Positions 25,676 to 34,082 of a stretch of 64,000 nucleotides of DNA are shown here, piece after piece. Every line of letters starts with the position of its first letter. Position 1 is the stretch's first letter. The notes beneath the pieces were generated by a model that saw nothing but the letters and a program-made list of their open reading frames with translations, searched no databases and had not been told where the DNA came from. This DNA comes from Embleya sp042956465 (GTDB lineage: Bacteria; Actinomycetota; Actinomycetes; Streptomycetales; Streptomycetaceae), in the NCBI RefSeq assembly GCF_042956465.1, contig NZ_JBIBGL010000015.1, forward strand, positions 1-64,000, read 5' to 3'. Position numbers and translations under genes: made by a program.

Positions 25676-28600
25676 TCACGAAGGTCGGTTCGGGGCGGCC
25701 TCGATCCGGTCGCGGAGCCTCGTGTAGCGGGCGCGGCGGTCCGGGCGGGCGCGGGCGGCGGCCTTGCGCAGGGTGGGCAGCGCAGGCGTGCCGATCCGGG
25801 CCAGTCCCTCGGCGGCGGCCTCGCGAAGCACCGGGTCGGCGGCGCCGAACAGGGTGACCAGGGTCGGGACGGCGGGCTCCCAGCGGGCGTACGACAGGGT
25901 CCGAATGGCCATCCGCACGATGTCCCGACGCGGGTCGGCGAGCAAGTACTCGGTATGCCGCAGGTACGCGGAGCGGTCCAGGAGGCGGCGCGAGATCCGG
26001 TGCGCGTGCAGCCGCACCCTCGGGACCGGATGGCCCAGCAACTCCACCACGAGGGCCCGTACTTCGTCGTCGTCCGCATGCTCGTCGGCGAGTCGGGACA
26101 GCGCCCGGCGGGCCTGTTCCGGGGCATCGCCTCGGATCGTCGCGATCAATTCGTCGCGGGTGGGGCGCTCGGCGCCCACGGGTACGGAGCGCGTGCGCAA
26201 CGCGGCCAGGGCGGTGCCGTTTCGGGTGTCGGCGTCGACGCCGAGCAGGAGGCCGTCGGTCGGCTCCAGTCGGTCGGCCAGGGCAGTGTGTCCCTCCGCG
26301 CGCAGCAGGCGCACGGTCTCGGTGAGTTCCGGGGTGCGCCGGATCCGACGATCGAGCAGCAGATCCAGGCAGTCCCAGCGGCCGGCTTCGAGTCGGGTCC
26401 GCACCACCTCGGCGAGCGCGTCGGCGGGGATTCGGCGGGTGGCGGCGAGCACCCGAGCCCTGGTCGCCGGTGTGCCGTTCTCCCACCAGGAGACGAGCTG
26501 TGGTGCCAGTTGCTCCAGGTCTTCCGCGGGCAGCACCGCGCTCAGAGCGGCGGCGCGTTCCCGAGCGCCCTCGTCGTAGTCGGCGAAGTCGGTGTCGTGG
26601 GCGATGTCGAGCAGGCCGCGGACAAGTCCGGGCTGCGGCGGCGGGTCGAGCATGCCGCGCAGACAGGCGTCGAGGATCGCCCGCCGCACCTGCGGCTCGT
26701 CCCAGCCGCTCAGCATGCGGGCGGCGGCGTTGCGACGCGCCGGGTCATCGGCGGTGAGCAGGGCGAGCAGGCGTTCGCGTTGCGGGGTCGAGCGGGGTTG
26801 GTCCAGGTCGGCCGGGTCCGGTACGCGCGTGGGCGCGACGACGCGCGCGGCTCGTTCGGCCAGGACCCACGAAGGCGCGTCGATCGGCTGAAGCTCCGTC
26901 AGCCAGTCGAGCAGCGCCGCCCGGTGCTCGGGATCGGCCTCCGGGAAGGCCTCGATCAGTGCGTCGACGCGCGATCGGGAGTCGATGTCCGCTGAGCCGG
27001 CTCGGGCACGGAAGGCGGCGAAGGCTCGGGCCGAGCGCACCGCGACGTGCAACGCGGACCGCCACGCGGCGACGCGGGCCGGTGCGTCGGGATCCGGGGG
27101 TGCGGCAGGGTCCTCGACGGAGCCGGACTCGCCGGCACGCGGATCGGGCTTGCCGGCACGCCGATCGCGCTCGCCGGCCGCCGCACCCGCCCGGGACTCG
27201 GACCCGAACGCGAGCCCCAGTACCTCGGCTTCCGCCTGCCACGGGTTCGGACCCAGCCGCGCGCCGGCCAACGCCCGGTCCACGTCGGCGCGGGTGAGTA
27301 CGGCTCCGCAGCGCCGCAGCACCGCCAACGGGGTCCGTCCCGCGAAGGATCGCGCCGGCAACGCACGGATGCGGGCGGCCAGGACGAACGCGGCGACCTC
27401 GGACAACGAGTCCGCGATCCGTTCGAGCACCTCGCCCACCCCGGCCACGGCGCCGAGTTCCGCCGCGAGCACGTCGCACGCGTCCGCGAACGCATCGCGC
27501 TCGGCGGCCGACCAGGGGGCGGGGCACGCGTCCAGCGCGAGGCGCAGCACGGCGGCCCGATCCACGGGCCGATCCACGGGCCGATCCGCGGGTTGATCCG
27601 CAGGTCGATCCGCGGGTTGATCACGCGCGACGGCCAGCAACTGCGGCAACGCCGCCCGTAGGGCGGCCCGTTGCCCGGCCCCGATCCTCCCGGGCTGCTC
27701 GGCCAAGCGCAGCACCGCGCGCGCCTCGTGAACGGGCCCGCCGTGCCGGGCGAGCGTGATCAGATCGGCCCGCACCTCGGTATCCTCGCCGGCCGACGAC
27801 TGCGACCAGGCGATGTCGTACGCCGCGAACTCCCGAGTGAGATCCCGCGGTTCGCCGCCTTCCAACGCCGTCGCACCGCCCGCCAAGCGGGTCAACAGCG
27901 GCTGCGCGACCGGGGATCCGCGCCGGACCAGGGTCGACACGGCCCGCACGGACAACTCTCCGTCCAAGGCATCGAGCAGCAGTCCGCGTTCGCGCGCGTC
28001 CGTCGCCCGCTCCGCCGCCGACAGGACGCACGCCGCGTACGCCCTGCCCACGATGGCGCGCAGCGCGGCCGTCAGCGACTCGCGCAGGCCCGGATTGTCG
28101 TGGCCGCCGAGCCGGCGGAGCAGCGCGGGGACCTGGGCCGGCGTACCGGCGTCGATCAACGCCTGTGCCGCCGTCTTCTTGATGTTCATCACGGGGTGGT
28201 CCAGGCATGCCGCGATCGACTCCCCCGCCCAACGGGCCCGCGCCCGGCCGAGGGCGCGCAGGGCCTGACGCACCGTCTGCGGGTCGGCGGCCGAGGTGAG
28301 CGGGATCAGGCTCGCGGACAGGGAGCGTGCGGCGTCCACGTCGGCGTCCCGGGCGAGCAGTGCGATGGCGTGCTTGCGAACGTGTGGATCGCGGTGCCGG
28401 ATCAGGTGGTGCACGCGGTCCTTGACGTGTGCGGACGGTACCCGGCCCAGGAGTTCGAGCAGCACGACCAGTTCGGCGTCGGTGACTCCGGTGCGCCCCA
28501 GGAGGTCGAGCGTGAGATCCACGACGAGCGCGTCCCGCGCCGCCTCCGCGGAGGTCGCGTCGAGCAGGCAGGCCGGGCGCAACGCGCGCCGTCGGTAGAG

Positions 28601-30367
28601 GCGTTCGCCGAGTTCGCCGATCGAGCGGTGGACGCCGTCCGGCACAACCGGTTCGGCGACCTCCTCGCCGCGGTTGGCCACGAGCTCGCTCACCACACGC
28701 AGCAGCAGGTCCGCGAGCACGGGAACGGTGCGCGCATCGCCGTGGTCGGCGAGTCGGCACAGCGCGTCGTCCGGTCGGAGCACATCCAAGTCCGCGGTGA
28801 GCGAACCGAGTTCGTCCGCGTCGGGAATGCCGAGGTCCGCCGCGACCCGTTCGGGCAGCTCGCGACGATCGAGCCGACCGCGCAACTCGCGGCGCGCGGC
28901 CGGGTCGTCGGTGAGGAGCCACACCACCTCCAGCGCGAGATCCGCCACCGCGCGAAGGTACGGCGCGACCACGCGGTCGGGATCGGCGACGCCCAGTGCC
29001 TCGCGCAGTGCCGCGACCGTGGCCGGTCCGCCGATCGCCTCCAACGCGCGCAGCGCGGCCCGGGGTGCGCGGGGCAGGGTGGCGAGGACGACGCCCTCCG
29101 CTTCCGTGTACCGCAGTTCGCGCAGGACCGACAGGATCGGCTCGGGTCGTGCCGAGCCCGCGAGTCGCGCGGTGAGCACCTCACCGACCGGCAGGTCGGG
29201 CGCGCCCTGGGCGGCGAGCGCGGACAACAGTTCGGCGCAGCGGGGCCAGTGCGGGTCGTCGTCCGGAACCGCCGTCAGGGCCCGCAACACCTCGTGCCGC
29301 ACGGTGAACGACACGGTCGCGAAGTCCGCGGTGGACACGCGGTAGTCGGCGAGTGCCATCTCGATCACGGCCGGCACGTCGTCGGCTCGGACGAAGTGAC
29401 CGCGTCGATGCATCGCCCGCAGACACGCGGCGAACGGCGCGGCGAACAGCAGCGGGTCCGTGCCGGCCAGCGCCGACAGTGCGGCCGTATCGCCGCGTTC
29501 GGCGAACTCCCCGACCAGTTCCAGGGCGCGCCGCCGCGGGCTCCCCGGCAATCCCGGATCCGCCGCGATCTCGTGCAGCAGCCCGGACAGGCCGAACCGG
29601 GCCGCCGTCTCCACGGCCTCGGGATACTCCGACACCACCCGTCGCAGCGCCGGTTCCAGGCCCGCCGGCGTGTCCCCGTGGGCCCACGGTTCGGCCAGCT
29701 CGGCCAGCGCCCCCGCGACCACCCGCGCACCGCCGGCCGGATCCAGCAACTCGACCAATCGGCCGCGCGCCTGCTCGGGAACCAGCAGCGCGCCGCCCAC
29801 CGCCTCACGAAGCACCCGCAGCGCCGCCGCGCGCAGCACGGGATCGGGCCGGGCGATCAGTCCGCGCAGGTAGCCGTCGAGGTCGGCCGGCGCCTCGGCG
29901 TCGATCAAGCGCACCGCCTGGTACAACTCCTCGCCGAGCGGTTCGGCCTGCACGGTCGGCTCGGGTCGGCCGATGATCTCGGCGCGCAGCCAGGCGATCC
30001 GCACCCTGGCCGGCCATGCCGCCGACCGCCATTCCGGCGCCGGGACGCGCAGTCGCGCGCACGCCTCGGCCAGTACCGCCGCCGTCTCCGCCGACCCGGG
30101 CGACACCCCGGACAGCAGGCTCGCCGACTCCGCGATCAGGCCCTCGCTCGTCGACTGCGCGATGCCCTGATCGGGTCGCCCCGAGCGCTCACGGAGCAAC
30201 ACGACTCCGAGGTGGCGCAGCGCCGGGTCCGGATGCCCGATCAACTGCCGCAGCACCGCGATCGGGCAGGGCATCCCGTCGAAGTAGGCGGAGAGCCAGC
30301 CCACGTCGCCCCGGCGCACGGCCTGCGGCACGGCGTCCGGCACGACGGCGCGGTCGGAAGTGGTCAT
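25676..30367 (-). CDS. Very large HEAT-repeat protein of unknown function
   Basis: This 1563-residue soluble protein is built almost entirely of alpha-helical HEAT-like repeats, clear for example in RHRDPHVRKHAIALLARDAD, LDHPVMNIKKTAAQALIDAG and FGAADPVLREAAAEGLARIG. No catalytic motif, signal peptide or membrane segment was found. A Pro/Asp/Arg spacer at about residues 915-936 is encoded by five 12-bp repeats. Such solenoids act as protein scaffolds. Large HEAT proteins occur in actinomycete accessory regions, but no specific role can be given. ATG 30367 has AGGA 7 bases upstream. It is monocistronic on this strand, with no obvious partner. Confidence 0.85.
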   Translation of the reverse strand: MTTSDRAVVPDAVPQAVRRGDVGWLSAYFDGMPCPIAVLRQLIGHPDPALRHLGVVLLRERSGRPDQGIAQSTSEGLIAESASLLSGVSPGSAETAAVLAEACARLRVPAPEWRSAAWPARVRIAWLRAEIIGRPEPTVQAEPLGEELYQAVRLIDAEAPADLDGYLRGLIARPDPVLRAAALRVLREAVGGALLVPEQARGRLVELLDPAGGARVVAGALAELAEPWAHGDTPAGLEPALRRVVSEYPEAVETAARFGLSGLLHEIAADPGLPGSPRRRALELVGEFAERGDTAALSALAGTDPLLFAAPFAACLRAMHRRGHFVRADDVPAVIEMALADYRVSTADFATVSFTVRHEVLRALTAVPDDDPHWPRCAELLSALAAQGAPDLPVGEVLTARLAGSARPEPILSVLRELRYTEAEGVVLATLPRAPRAALRALEAIGGPATVAALREALGVADPDRVVAPYLRAVADLALEVVWLLTDDPAARRELRGRLDRRELPERVAADLGIPDADELGSLTADLDVLRPDDALCRLADHGDARTVPVLADLLLRVVSELVANRGEEVAEPVVPDGVHRSIGELGERLYRRRALRPACLLDATSAEAARDALVVDLTLDLLGRTGVTDAELVVLLELLGRVPSAHVKDRVHHLIRHRDPHVRKHAIALLARDADVDAARSLSASLIPLTSAADPQTVRQALRALGRARARWAGESIAACLDHPVMNIKKTAAQALIDAGTPAQVPALLRRLGGHDNPGLRESLTAALRAIVGRAYAACVLSAAERATDARERGLLLDALDGELSVRAVSTLVRRGSPVAQPLLTRLAGGATALEGGEPRDLTREFAAYDIAWSQSSAGEDTEVRADLITLARHGGPVHEARAVLRLAEQPGRIGAGQRAALRAALPQLLAVARDQPADRPADQPADRPVDRPVDRAAVLRLALDACPAPWSAAERDAFADACDVLAAELGAVAGVGEVLERIADSLSEVAAFVLAARIRALPARSFAGRTPLAVLRRCGAVLTRADVDRALAGARLGPNPWQAEAEVLGLAFGSESRAGAAAGERDRRAGKPDPRAGESGSVEDPAAPPDPDAPARVAAWRSALHVAVRSARAFAAFRARAGSADIDSRSRVDALIEAFPEADPEHRAALLDWLTELQPIDAPSWVLAERAARVVAPTRVPDPADLDQPRSTPQRERLLALLTADDPARRNAAARMLSGWDEPQVRRAILDACLRGMLDPPPQPGLVRGLLDIAHDTDFADYDEGARERAAALSAVLPAEDLEQLAPQLVSWWENGTPATRARVLAATRRIPADALAEVVRTRLEAGRWDCLDLLLDRRIRRTPELTETVRLLRAEGHTALADRLEPTDGLLLGVDADTRNGTALAALRTRSVPVGAERPTRDELIATIRGDAPEQARRALSRLADEHADDDEVRALVVELLGHPVPRVRLHAHRISRRLLDRSAYLRHTEYLLADPRRDIVRMAIRTLSYARWEPAVPTLVTLFGAADPVLREAAAEGLARIGTPALPTLRKAAARARPDRRARYTRLRDRIEAAPNRPS
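27559..27618. repeat. Five tandem 12-bp repeats inside the HEAT-repeat gene
   Basis: Five in-frame 12-mers of the form GATCCRCGGGYY (one variant has CAGGTC) encode DQPADRPADQPADRPVDRPVDR. The length is a multiple of three, so copy-number change would keep the frame. Confidence 0.9.
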
Positions 30368-30651
30368 CGCTCGATCCTAGGCAGGCCGCCGAATCGGTAC
30401 GAGCGAGTATTCGCGCCGGGTGCGGCGCTGCGTGGCTCGCGGCTGCCGGGCTCACATCGGCCGGGGCTCACCTCTGCCCCGGCTCACGTCCGCCACGGTG
30501 AGGCTCTCGACAGTCGTGCCTGCCCTGATGCACCCCTTGTCACCCTCGACAGCCCCGCGCCCGCGCGGGTGCGCCGGAGCCGCTCTCCTCCCCGGTCACC
30601 GAGTCGGCCGCTGCGCCGAGTCGGGCGCAGCACCAGGTCACCGCGGGCGCC

Positions 30652-30690
30652 GACGGGCCGGAGCCGCCGCATCGGCGACTCCGGCCCGTC
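30652..30690 (-). terminator. Hairpin downstream of the chitinase gene
   Basis: A perfect 12-bp inverted repeat (GACGGGCCGGAG / CTCCGGCCCGTC) with a 15-base loop lies 75 bp after the chitinase stop. The rest of the 397-bp stretch 30368-30764 shows no gene. Confidence 0.65.
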
Positions 30691-30764
30691 CACGCGCTCA
30701 CCGCTGCGTCGTCACGCGCGGCGGCGCCGGTCCCGCGGTGGTTCGGGTCGGCGGATGATCCGGG

Positions 30765-32006
30765 TCAACAGGCGCCCAGGTCCTGCCACACGCCCCATTG
30801 ACCGGTCGTACCCGGCTCCTCGCCCTGGGTCCACCACTTCGCCTTCCACGAATGACCCTTGTGCGACACGGAGTTGTTCGCGACGTAGATCGCGGCGCGG
30901 TCCCATGCCGTGGTGCTGCACGTGCTCGGCGGGACGGTGGTCGGCGGGGTCGTCGTCGGCGGGGTCGTGGTGGGCGGCGTGGCGCCCGCGAACCGCACGG
31001 AGAACTTGGTGAAGTCGTAGGCGCCCTGCGGCACGCTGCTGCACACGCCCGAGGTCTTGCCGTTGTTGTCCGGCGGCGTGCACTGGCGGTCCCGGTTGAC
31101 CGACCAGTTGGTGAAGCGCGCCATGTGGTGGCCGACCGCGTAGTCGTACACGGTCTGGAAATCGGCCTGGTAGAAGTACTCGCCGGTGTCGCTGCGTCCG
31201 TTCATCTGCGAAATGCCCTCGTGGGCATAGGCGGTGGCGGTGTCCCAGCCGAACGTGTTGCGCAGGATGGTGTTGAAGTTGGTCAGCGCCGAGGTCTGCG
31301 CGGCGGCGCCGTTGAACCCGCCGTCGAACGGCATGATCGAGAAGTTGTCCGGGACGAAGCCCTGCGCCTTGGCCTCGTTCAACATCTGCTTGCCGAACCA
31401 GCCGGTGCCGTCGGCGGTGGCGGCCGTGGTCACCGAGAGGTAGATGCCCGGGTTGCGCTGCTGGATGATCTTCGCGGCGCCGATCTCGTTGTGGATGGCC
31501 GCGGCGTTCTCGTACTCGGGCTCCTCCAGGTCGAAGTCCAGCGCCTTGAGCGAATACTTGTCGATCACCTGCTGGTACGCGGCGGCGGTCGCCTCGGGAG
31601 TGCCGCAGGTCTGGCCGAGCTTGGTGCCGCCGTAGCCGCCGGCGGACGCCGAGACGTCGCCGCCCTTGGCTCGGATCGCGGCGATCACACCGGCCACCGC
31701 GGTATCCGTCGAGGTCGGCTTGGTGCCGTCCCAAGTCGGCGTACAACCACCGCCGTTGGGGGCCAGGATGAAGGCGAGCTGGAACGCCTTCAGGCCGGTG
31801 GCGTCCATCACCGCGCCGGCGTCCGGCGGGTCGTTGTCGAGCGGCATCAGGTAGGGGGCGGCGGCATACCAGTTGCTGCCGATGCCGGTGGCCGCCGGGG
31901 ACGCGGCGGGGCCGGCGGCGGTCGCACCACCGGTGAATGCGAACAGCGAGATCAATCCGGCCGACGCGGCGGCAGCGGCCAGGACGGGGACGTAGCGACG
32001 TGCCAC
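30765..32006 (-). CDS. Secreted family 18 chitinase with C-terminal chitin-binding module
   Basis: This 413-residue secreted enzyme hydrolyses chitin to chito-oligomers outside the cell. A Sec signal peptide (about 1-31, ending ATAA) leads into a GH18 barrel. The barrel carries the DxDxE catalytic motif (Asp157, Asp159, Glu161 in LDFDLEEPE). A Pro/Thr linker (TPPTTTPPTTTPPTT, about 346-360) and a CBM5/12-like module of about 50 residues (AIYVANNSVSHKGHSWKAKW) end the protein. The start is GTG 32006 with GAGGGAG 6 bases upstream. Two DasR-like operators precede it, so induction by GlcNAc-derived signals is expected. Catalytic barrels of this compact type are common in actinomycete exochitinases. 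Confidence 0.95.
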   Translation of the reverse strand: MARRYVPVLAAAAASAGLISLFAFTGGATAAGPAASPAATGIGSNWYAAAPYLMPLDNDPPDAGAVMDATGLKAFQLAFILAPNGGGCTPTWDGTKPTSTDTAVAGVIAAIRAKGGDVSASAGGYGGTKLGQTCGTPEATAAAYQQVIDKYSLKALDFDLEEPEYENAAAIHNEIGAAKIIQQRNPGIYLSVTTAATADGTGWFGKQMLNEAKAQGFVPDNFSIMPFDGGFNGAAAQTSALTNFNTILRNTFGWDTATAYAHEGISQMNGRSDTGEYFYQADFQTVYDYAVGHHMARFTNWSVNRDRQCTPPDNNGKTSGVCSSVPQGAYDFTKFSVRFAGATPPTTTPPTTTPPTTVPPSTCSTTAWDRAAIYVANNSVSHKGHSWKAKWWTQGEEPGTTGQWGVWQDLGAC

Positions 32007-32026
32007 GGGGGACTCCCTCGATGGAC

Positions 32027-32040
32027 TTGGTATAGACCAA
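32027..32040. promoter_or_regulatory. DasR-like operator (dre) 1 of the chitinase
   Basis: TTGGTATAGACCAA is a perfect palindrome with the TGGT-n6-ACCA core of Streptomyces dre sites, 21 bp before the chitinase start. Confidence 0.75.
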
Positions 32041-32079
32041 TGGCCAAAGGGTGGCCTTCCGCTTCCGGCCCGTCAATAC

Positions 32080-32095
32080 ATTGGACTGGACCAAT
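32080..32095. promoter_or_regulatory. DasR-like operator (dre) 2 of the chitinase
   Basis: ATTGGACTGGACCAAT is a near-perfect 16-bp palindrome about 54 bp upstream of dre 1. Paired repeats of this type are known in Streptomyces chitinase promoters. Confidence 0.72.
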
Positions 32096-32231
32096 TTTCC
32101 CGATGTTCCGCATCGATGTCGGCCGGCCCGGCCGGCCCGGCGCCCGATGTTCGTCCGGGCGTTGCCCGAGTGGGGCGGCCTTTTCGTCGGGTCGTCTTCG
32201 CGGCCGGGCAGGCTTCGGGGATGAGCCCTCG

Positions 32232-32714
32232 TCAGGAGTCCAACCCCTGCCGGGCCTTGCGGTTCGGCGTGAATTCGTACAGGTCCAACACCCCCGGGGC
32301 GTCCGCGATCCCCGGACCGCCCGCCGCCGCCCACGCCGCTATCTCGCCGGTCGTCTCCGGGTCGTTGACCGTCCCGAACCAGGTCGGCCGGCCGCCCGCC
32401 GCACGGCCCGTCGGCGAGGGTTGCACCACGATCACATTGCCGCGCTCGCACGGACCCAGACAGTCGCCGAGCCGGACCGCGACCCGAGTGCCGGCCAGGG
32501 CCGCGCCCAGCGCGGCCGGTTGGCCGGCGTGATCCGTACCCGCGATCTTGGCGGTGCCGCAACAGCAACCCCGGCACACGGTGATCGTGCAGGCGGCCGA
32601 ATCGGCGGGCTGCTTGGGCTGCTTCGACTGCTTGGGTTGCGCCGCGCGATCACGACGATCGGCACGTTGCGAGCGGTCGGAGCGATCAGAGCGGGAACGG
32701 TCGGAGCGGGTCAT
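32232..32714 (-). CDS. Thioredoxin-like [2Fe-2S] ferredoxin under cobalamin riboswitch
   Basis: This 160-residue protein resembles the thioredoxin-like 2Fe-2S ferredoxins found beside cobalamin genes. Its cysteines cluster at residues 42, 47, 50-52 (CRGCCCG) and 85, 89 (GDCLGPCERGN). The C-terminal half has the conserved WFGTVND and GGPGIADAPGVLDLYEFTP segments. A charged Arg/Asp/Lys-rich tail of about 38 residues precedes the domain. ATG 32714 has AGGAG 7 bases upstream. A cobalamin riboswitch occupies the leader, so expression should fall when B12 is plentiful. A redox role in cobalamin synthesis or transport is likely, but no other B12 gene is in the window. Confidence 0.85.
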   Translation of the reverse strand: MTRSDRSRSDRSDRSQRADRRDRAAQPKQSKQPKQPADSAACTITVCRGCCCGTAKIAGTDHAGQPAALGAALAGTRVAVRLGDCLGPCERGNVIVVQPSPTGRAAGGRPTWFGTVNDPETTGEIAAWAAAGGPGIADAPGVLDLYEFTPNRKARQGLDS

Positions 32715-32839
32715 GGGAACTCTCCTTCGCGAGTTCGATCCGGGTCCCGACCGAGACGAAGCGGCGGAGCCGGCCACGAACACGCGACCGACCCTCCCGC
32801 GGGGCCCCGGACGGGCCGCGCACGGGCGGGCCGCGCACG

Positions 32840-33045
32840 GGCGAAGGCAGGTCTTCGGACTCGTGGGCACGTCGGCCCGTCCGGGCACCGACACCTACCG
32901 GCCGTCGCTTCCCGGACGCCGTGCTCGGCGTCCAGTGCGTGATGACGGCTCTCGTTCCCACTCACCGCTGCGGGGCAGTTCCGGACTCGCACCGGATTCC
33001 CTCTTGCGACACGCGCCCCGGTCGGGGGCGTGAACCATTCGCGCA
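32840..33045 (-). promoter_or_regulatory. Cobalamin (B12) riboswitch
   Basis: Read on the minus strand, the region has the B12-element hallmarks in order: GGGAATCCGGTGCGAGTCCGG, then CTGCCCCGCAGCGGT, then GCACTGG. It ends in AGTCCGAAGACCTGCC, the counterpart of the conserved AGTCxGxAxACCTGCC. It lies about 125 bp before the ferredoxin start. The outer stem limits are approximate. Confidence 0.9.
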
Positions 33046-33110
33046 GGTCAGCTTAGGCGCCGGCGGTGCGGGCAGGGTGATGTGAGCCAGGTCACCGGGA
33101 ACTTCGACCG

Positions 33111-33127
33111 ACTTGGTCTGGACCTTT
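33111..33127. promoter_or_regulatory. DasR-like operator before the GntR gene
   Basis: ACTTGGTCTGGACCTTT contains the dre-like core TGGTCTGGACC and is followed by a further half-site GTGGTCC. The flanks match the site before the SIS gene (TTGGTCTGGACCTYTTTGGT). Confidence 0.7.
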
Positions 33128-33221
33128 CGTGGTCCGACGCGGTTATATTCAACCGTCTTTACTAAACCGAGCATGCAATAAGTCCGCGCCGCGCAGGCGT
33201 CGGCCAGCCGAGGGGGCGTCC

Positions 33222-33974
33222 GTGAGCAGCATGGCGACATTGCCGGACGAAGCGGTCTTCGGCGAGCCCAAGTACTGGCAACTGCGCACCTCGCTGCTGA
33301 AGGCGATCGAGGAGGACTTCAGCTCCGGCGACATCCTCCCCAACGAGCGCGACCTCGCCGCCCGCTTCGGCGTCGCCCGGGCCACCCTGCGGCACGCGCT
33401 GGAGCAGCTCGAACTCGAAGGCCGCCTGGTCCGCAAGCGCGGCGCCGGCACCACCGTCGCCGGACCGCGCGTGGACGTCTCGCTGAGCGCCGACGGCGAG
33501 GGCTGGCCGGGCGTCGACCTGCGCGACCGCGAGGTGATCGACTGCGCCACGGTGCCGGTGACCGACGACTTCGCGGACACCCTCAAGGGCCGCCCCTCGG
33601 CCCTGGTGCACCGGCTGCGCCGCCGCCAGTTCTCCATGCGCCAGGTGGTCGGCCTGGAATGCCTGTACGTCTCCCGCGCCGTCGTGCCCTCGTTGTCCAC
33701 CCGCGTCCCGGGCTTCGAGCGGGCCTCGCTGATGCTGCGCCAACTGCGCGGGCACCGCCTGGAGAGCCGGCACCGCGCGGTCGAGCTGGGCGTGGCCGAG
33801 GCCGAGGAGGCGCGCTACCTGGAGCGTCCGCCGGGTACCGCCGTGCTGATCGTGACCACGACGTACACCGCGCTCGGCCGGACCGCGGCGGTCACCGTGG
33901 CGACCTACCGCGCGGACACCTGCCGGCTGGCGTTCGCCGAGGCGGGGCCGACCGCGTTGCGGCCCGCGTCCTGA
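33222..33974 (+). CDS. GntR-family (HutC/UTRA) regulator, DasR-related
   Basis: This 250-residue repressor has an N-terminal GntR winged helix (YWQLRTSLLKAIEEDFSSGD … ERDLAARFGVARATLRHALE) and a C-terminal UTRA ligand-binding domain (ALVHRLRRRQFSMRQVVGLE). DasR, the aminosugar regulator of Streptomyces, has this architecture, but overall likeness is moderate, so this is probably a paralogue. GTG 33222 is chosen (GAGGGGG, 5 bases); ATG 33231 is an alternative. A dre-like site about 95 bp upstream suggests autoregulation or control by DasR. The next gene in line is a ROK regulator. Confidence 0.88.
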   Translation: MSSMATLPDEAVFGEPKYWQLRTSLLKAIEEDFSSGDILPNERDLAARFGVARATLRHALEQLELEGRLVRKRGAGTTVAGPRVDVSLSADGEGWPGVDLRDREVIDCATVPVTDDFADTLKGRPSALVHRLRRRQFSMRQVVGLECLYVSRAVVPSLSTRVPGFERASLMLRQLRGHRLESRHRAVELGVAEAEEARYLERPPGTAVLIVTTTYTALGRTAAVTVATYRADTCRLAFAEAGPTALRPAS

Positions 33975-34082
33975 TTCGACGCGAAATCTGGGTACCATCC
34001 GCGCCTGAGCGGCGACGTGTACGACGGGCGCGGCGGCCCGGACCGACGTACCGCGCGCCGGCGCGATGAGAGGACAAGAGCT

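Noticed and set aside
27621..28922. 433-codon frame overlapping the HEAT-repeat gene in another minus frame
   Set aside because: Arg/Gly/Pro-rich shadow of the HEAT frame, with no start signal or domain.
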